The notes under the pieces are model-generated. The model ran no database searches. It saw only the letters and a list, made by a program, of their open reading frames with translations, and was not told where the DNA came from. From Alphaproteobacteria bacterium (GTDB taxonomy: Bacteria; Pseudomonadota; Alphaproteobacteria; Paracaedibacterales; CAIOTO01): a DNA stretch of 15,105 bases. The DNA is taken from NCBI GenBank assembly GCA_030727085.1, contig JANRCF010000038.1, positions 1 to 15,105 of the forward strand, read 5' to 3'. Each line of letters starts with the position of its first letter. Position 1 is the first letter of the stretch. Made by a program: the position numbers and the translations under genes. Of this stretch, positions 12,642 through 15,105 are shown piece after piece.

Positions 12642-15105
12642 CTTGTATGGATCTATTTTTATTCAATTTCTTTGACGTCAACAGCGTATATACAATAGGC
12701 ACAATAAAGACAGTAAACACTGTTCCAAGTGACATACCACCAATGATAACACAACCTAGCTGACGTTGGTTTTCTGCACCTGCTCCTGATGCGCCAAACA
12801 TCAACGGTACAGCACCCAAGACCATCGCAAGCGTTGTCATTAAAATAGGTCGTAAGCGTGTTTTAGCAGCAATAGCAACGGCATCTGTAATGTTACTTCC
12901 TGTTTGGCGCAAACGATTCGCAAAATCCACAATTAAAATGCCATGCTTGGTGATTAAACCAACCAGCGTGATAAAACCAATAAAGGAATATACGTTTAAT
13001 GTCCCGCCACTCATCAAACTAAGCCCAAATACACCGCCAATTAGTGAGAGTGGTACACTAAAGAAAATAATGAACGGGTCGCGCCAACTTTCAAACTGTG
13101 CCGCCATGACAAGGTAAATAAAGCAAAGAGACAAGCCAAAAACAATAAGCATTGACTGGCTCTCATCAAGAAATTTCTTTGTTTCCCCGGCAAAATCGCA
13201 GCGTACGTCTCCTGGGATATGCTCAACAGCAAGATCATTAACGACTTTAACACCATCACCAACAGTAAAGCCTGGCTTCAAAATAACATAAACTGTTGAA
13301 GAACGCGTTCGATTATAACGATGAATTTCATGAGGCCCTGTGCGTGCATCAACTGACACAAGCTCGGATAATGGAACCAACGTTGGATTTTTTTCTGTGC
13401 CTGCTTTTATAAATAACTTTAAAATATCTTCTGGGTTTTCTTTGAATTCCATTTTTACTTGAAGTCTTACATCGTATTGCTTGTTGGCTCTTTTAAACTT
13501 TCCTGCTTTACGACCTTTAATAAGATGCGTAATTGTATCAGCAACTTCTCGTGGCTCTTTTTTAAGATTTGAAATCTTATCGCGCTGCAACGTAACAATA
13601 TAGTCTTCGCTGTCATTGTTACTTACTGACCTTATCTGACTAACAATTCCACTACGGTAAAGATCTTGAACCATATTATGCGTTAAATCTCTCAGCTCAG
13701 TTTGCGATTTGTTCCCACGAATAACAAACTCAACCGTGCTCGCATCACTTGAACTATTCCCACTGCGTATACGTGGGTCAACACCTGTCACTCTTTCAAA
13801 TTTTTTCCGAAGCTCCGCTATAATTTCTTCCGTCATTTTTTCATGCGGTAATATAAAGGAGAACAGTGAGCGCAAAATGGATGATTTGTGCTCACTTAGC
13901 TCTATTCCGATGTCAACGGTCGGATTATTAATAATCGTAATGCGTCGTTCCATTTCAGGGTATGTGGCGAGAATATCATCTAAATCTTTAATATGTCGTT
14001 CAGTGTATTCAATCGTTGCTGACTGAGGTGCATTTGCTTCAATTTGGATAGAGCGTGTATCGGCCTGTGGCATAAACTCTGAACGTAAAAACACATATAC
14101 CCAAAGGCCAAGCAACGCAGTCGCAAGCGCTATACCAAGTACTTGTAGTCGATTTGATAATGAATGGCGTAGCATTTGCTCATAATTGGATTCTAAGATC
14201 CCAAGCCAAACCTCTGTATTGATTTTTTCTTTAATCTTTTCCCACCTAGATAACTGCTTATTTTTGTCATCAACAGCATGCATGCGCACTAATAAACGGG
14301 AGCACATCATGGGCGAGAGTGTCAACGCAACAAAGCCAGAAATCAAAACCGAACCAGCAAGTGTAATCGCAAATTCAGTAAAGTATTTACCCATTTTACC
14401 ACTAGCAAGTGGGATCGGTGCGTACACAGCAACAAGCGTTAGCGTCATTGCAATAACAGCAAACCCAACCTCTCTGATTCCTTTGATTGCAGCATGAAAA
14501 GGTGCTATCCCCTCTTCAATGTGCCTGTGTACATTTTCCAGCACAACGATGGCGTCATCAACCACAAGACCAATTGCTAAAACCATGGAAAAAAGCGTGA
14601 ATGTATTGATGCTATAACCCAACATATACATGATAAAAGTGGCGCCTAATAATGACACTGGAATCGTAACTAAAGGAATCATTGATGCACGCGCTGACCT
14701 CAAAAATACTAACACGACCAAAATGACTAAAAAGCTTGCTTCAAAAAGCGACCAATAAACGCCCTTTATACTTTTTTCAATGTATTTTGTTTGGTCACGT
14801 GCAACTGACAACGTGTAGCCTTCAGGCAAGCGTTTTGATACATCAACAAGTGCCTTTTTTACTGCTTTTGCGACATCAAGTGGGTTTGAATTTGATTGCT
14901 TTGATACAGACATGCTGACGCCGCGTTTGCCATTAAAAAGCGTACGGGTCTTTTTATCATCAGCCTGCACACTTACAGTACCTATATCTCTAATACGAAT
15001 AAGCCTTCCAGAAACTTGACGAACAATAATCTCTTTAAATTCTTCTGGCTTTTCAAGGTTAGCCACTGTAGTAATAAAATATTTTCTATTTTTACTGACA
15101 ATTTC
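12616..15105 (-). CDS. RND efflux pump, inner membrane subunit (AcrB/HAE1-like), 5' end off the window
   Basis: This is the proton-driven pump of a tripartite efflux system in the inner membrane. The frame is open to the right edge, giving 829 codons; AcrB-like proteins have about 1,030 residues, so roughly 200 N-terminal residues are missing. A GTG at 15066 is internal, not the start. Visible features are membrane helices after KGVYWSLFEASFLVILVVLVFL, the proton-relay helix GLVVDDAIVVLEN with its paired Asp (about 14555-14560), the AQFESWRDPFIIFFSVPLSLIGG helix, and GLITKHGILIVDFANRLRQ with the conserved relay Lys. The periplasmic C-terminal porter region, DPRIRSGNSSSDASTVEFVIRG onward, lies between. 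The adaptor (AcrA-like) gene is probably upstream, outside the window. The 3' end overlaps the methyltransferase-like gene. Substrates cannot be deduced. Confidence 0.95.
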   Translation of the reverse strand, partial: EIVSKNRKYFITTVANLEKPEEFKEIIVRQVSGRLIRIRDIGTVSVQADDKKTRTLFNGKRGVSMSVSKQSNSNPLDVAKAVKKALVDVSKRLPEGYTLSVARDQTKYIEKSIKGVYWSLFEASFLVILVVLVFLRSARASMIPLVTIPVSLLGATFIMYMLGYSINTFTLFSMVLAIGLVVDDAIVVLENVHRHIEEGIAPFHAAIKGIREVGFAVIAMTLTLVAVYAPIPLASGKMGKYFTEFAITLAGSVLISGFVALTLSPMMCSRLLVRMHAVDDKNKQLSRWEKIKEKINTEVWLGILESNYEQMLRHSLSNRLQVLGIALATALLGLWVYVFLRSEFMPQADTRSIQIEANAPQSATIEYTERHIKDLDDILATYPEMERRITIINNPTVDIGIELSEHKSSILRSLFSFILPHEKMTEEIIAELRKKFERVTGVDPRIRSGNSSSDASTVEFVIRGNKSQTELRDLTHNMVQDLYRSGIVSQIRSVSNNDSEDYIVTLQRDKISNLKKEPREVADTITHLIKGRKAGKFKRANKQYDVRLQVKMEFKENPEDILKLFIKAGTEKNPTLVPLSELVSVDARTGPHEIHRYNRTRSSTVYVILKPGFTVGDGVKVVNDLAVEHIPGDVRCDFAGETKKFLDESQSMLIVFGLSLCFIYLVMAAQFESWRDPFIIFFSVPLSLIGGVFGLSLMSGGTLNVYSFIGFITLVGLITKHGILIVDFANRLRQTGSNITDAVAIAAKTRLRPILMTTLAMVLGAVPLMFGASGAGAENQRQLGCVIIGGMSLGTVFTVFIVPIVYTLLTSKKLNKNRSIQDEENVKTH

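Noticed and set aside
15064..15066. GTG as the start of the RND gene
   Set aside because: The frame continues upstream without a stop to the window edge with RND-like sequence, and the protein would lack the N-terminal 200 residues.

Overview
The window looks like chromosomal DNA of an AT-rich, Gram-negative alphaproteobacterium, probably a host-associated one (Holosporales-like is my best guess, not proven). The reasons are: secG next to pyrG, a usual alphaproteobacterial order; an initiation factor 3 that would begin Met-Ala-Arg if read from an AUA codon; an acetoacetyl-CoA reductase of the PHB pathway; a Kdo transferase, which implies lipopolysaccharide; and very AT-rich intergenic DNA, one piece of which resembles the intergenic repeats of Rickettsia-type genomes. 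I see no phage, insertion sequence, CRISPR array or toxin-antitoxin module. The window is mainly housekeeping and envelope genes.

Layout. Positions 1-580 (minus) hold the start of an unrecognised exported protein that runs off the left edge. Positions 581-1198 are a long AT-rich gap with several inverted repeats and one GC-richer island. Positions 1199-4507 (plus) carry infC, secG, pyrG and a membrane-anchored TPR-like protein, closed by a strong bidirectional terminator that also faces tRNA-Ser(CGA) on the minus strand (4660-4749). Then come waaA (4833-6092, plus) and a DhnA-type class I fructose-bisphosphate aldolase (6166-7086, plus). The aldolase gene converges on a minus-strand block: an MFS transporter (7098-8405), a phaB-type reductase (8566-9282), an ABC exporter (9528-11372) directly behind tRNA-Ala(GGC) (11415-11490), a 389-bp gap, a BioC/NDUFAF5-like methyltransferase (11880-12641), and most of an RND efflux pump (12616-15105) whose 5' end lies off the right edge.

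How the genes work together. infC acts in translation, secG in the Sec translocon, pyrG in CTP supply, waaA in lipopolysaccharide inner-core assembly, and the aldolase in glycolysis or gluconeogenesis. The MFS, ABC and RND proteins are three separate membrane transport systems with unknown substrates.

The points most worth a second look are the rare AUA start of infC placed at ideal distance from its Shine-Dalgarno sequence, the methyltransferase that lacks a visible SAM motif I, the tRNA-Ala gene that appears to share a promoter with the ABC exporter, the repeat-like DNA at 9355-9527, and the unexplained island at 1007-1140. I found no clear evidence of a wholly new biological system.
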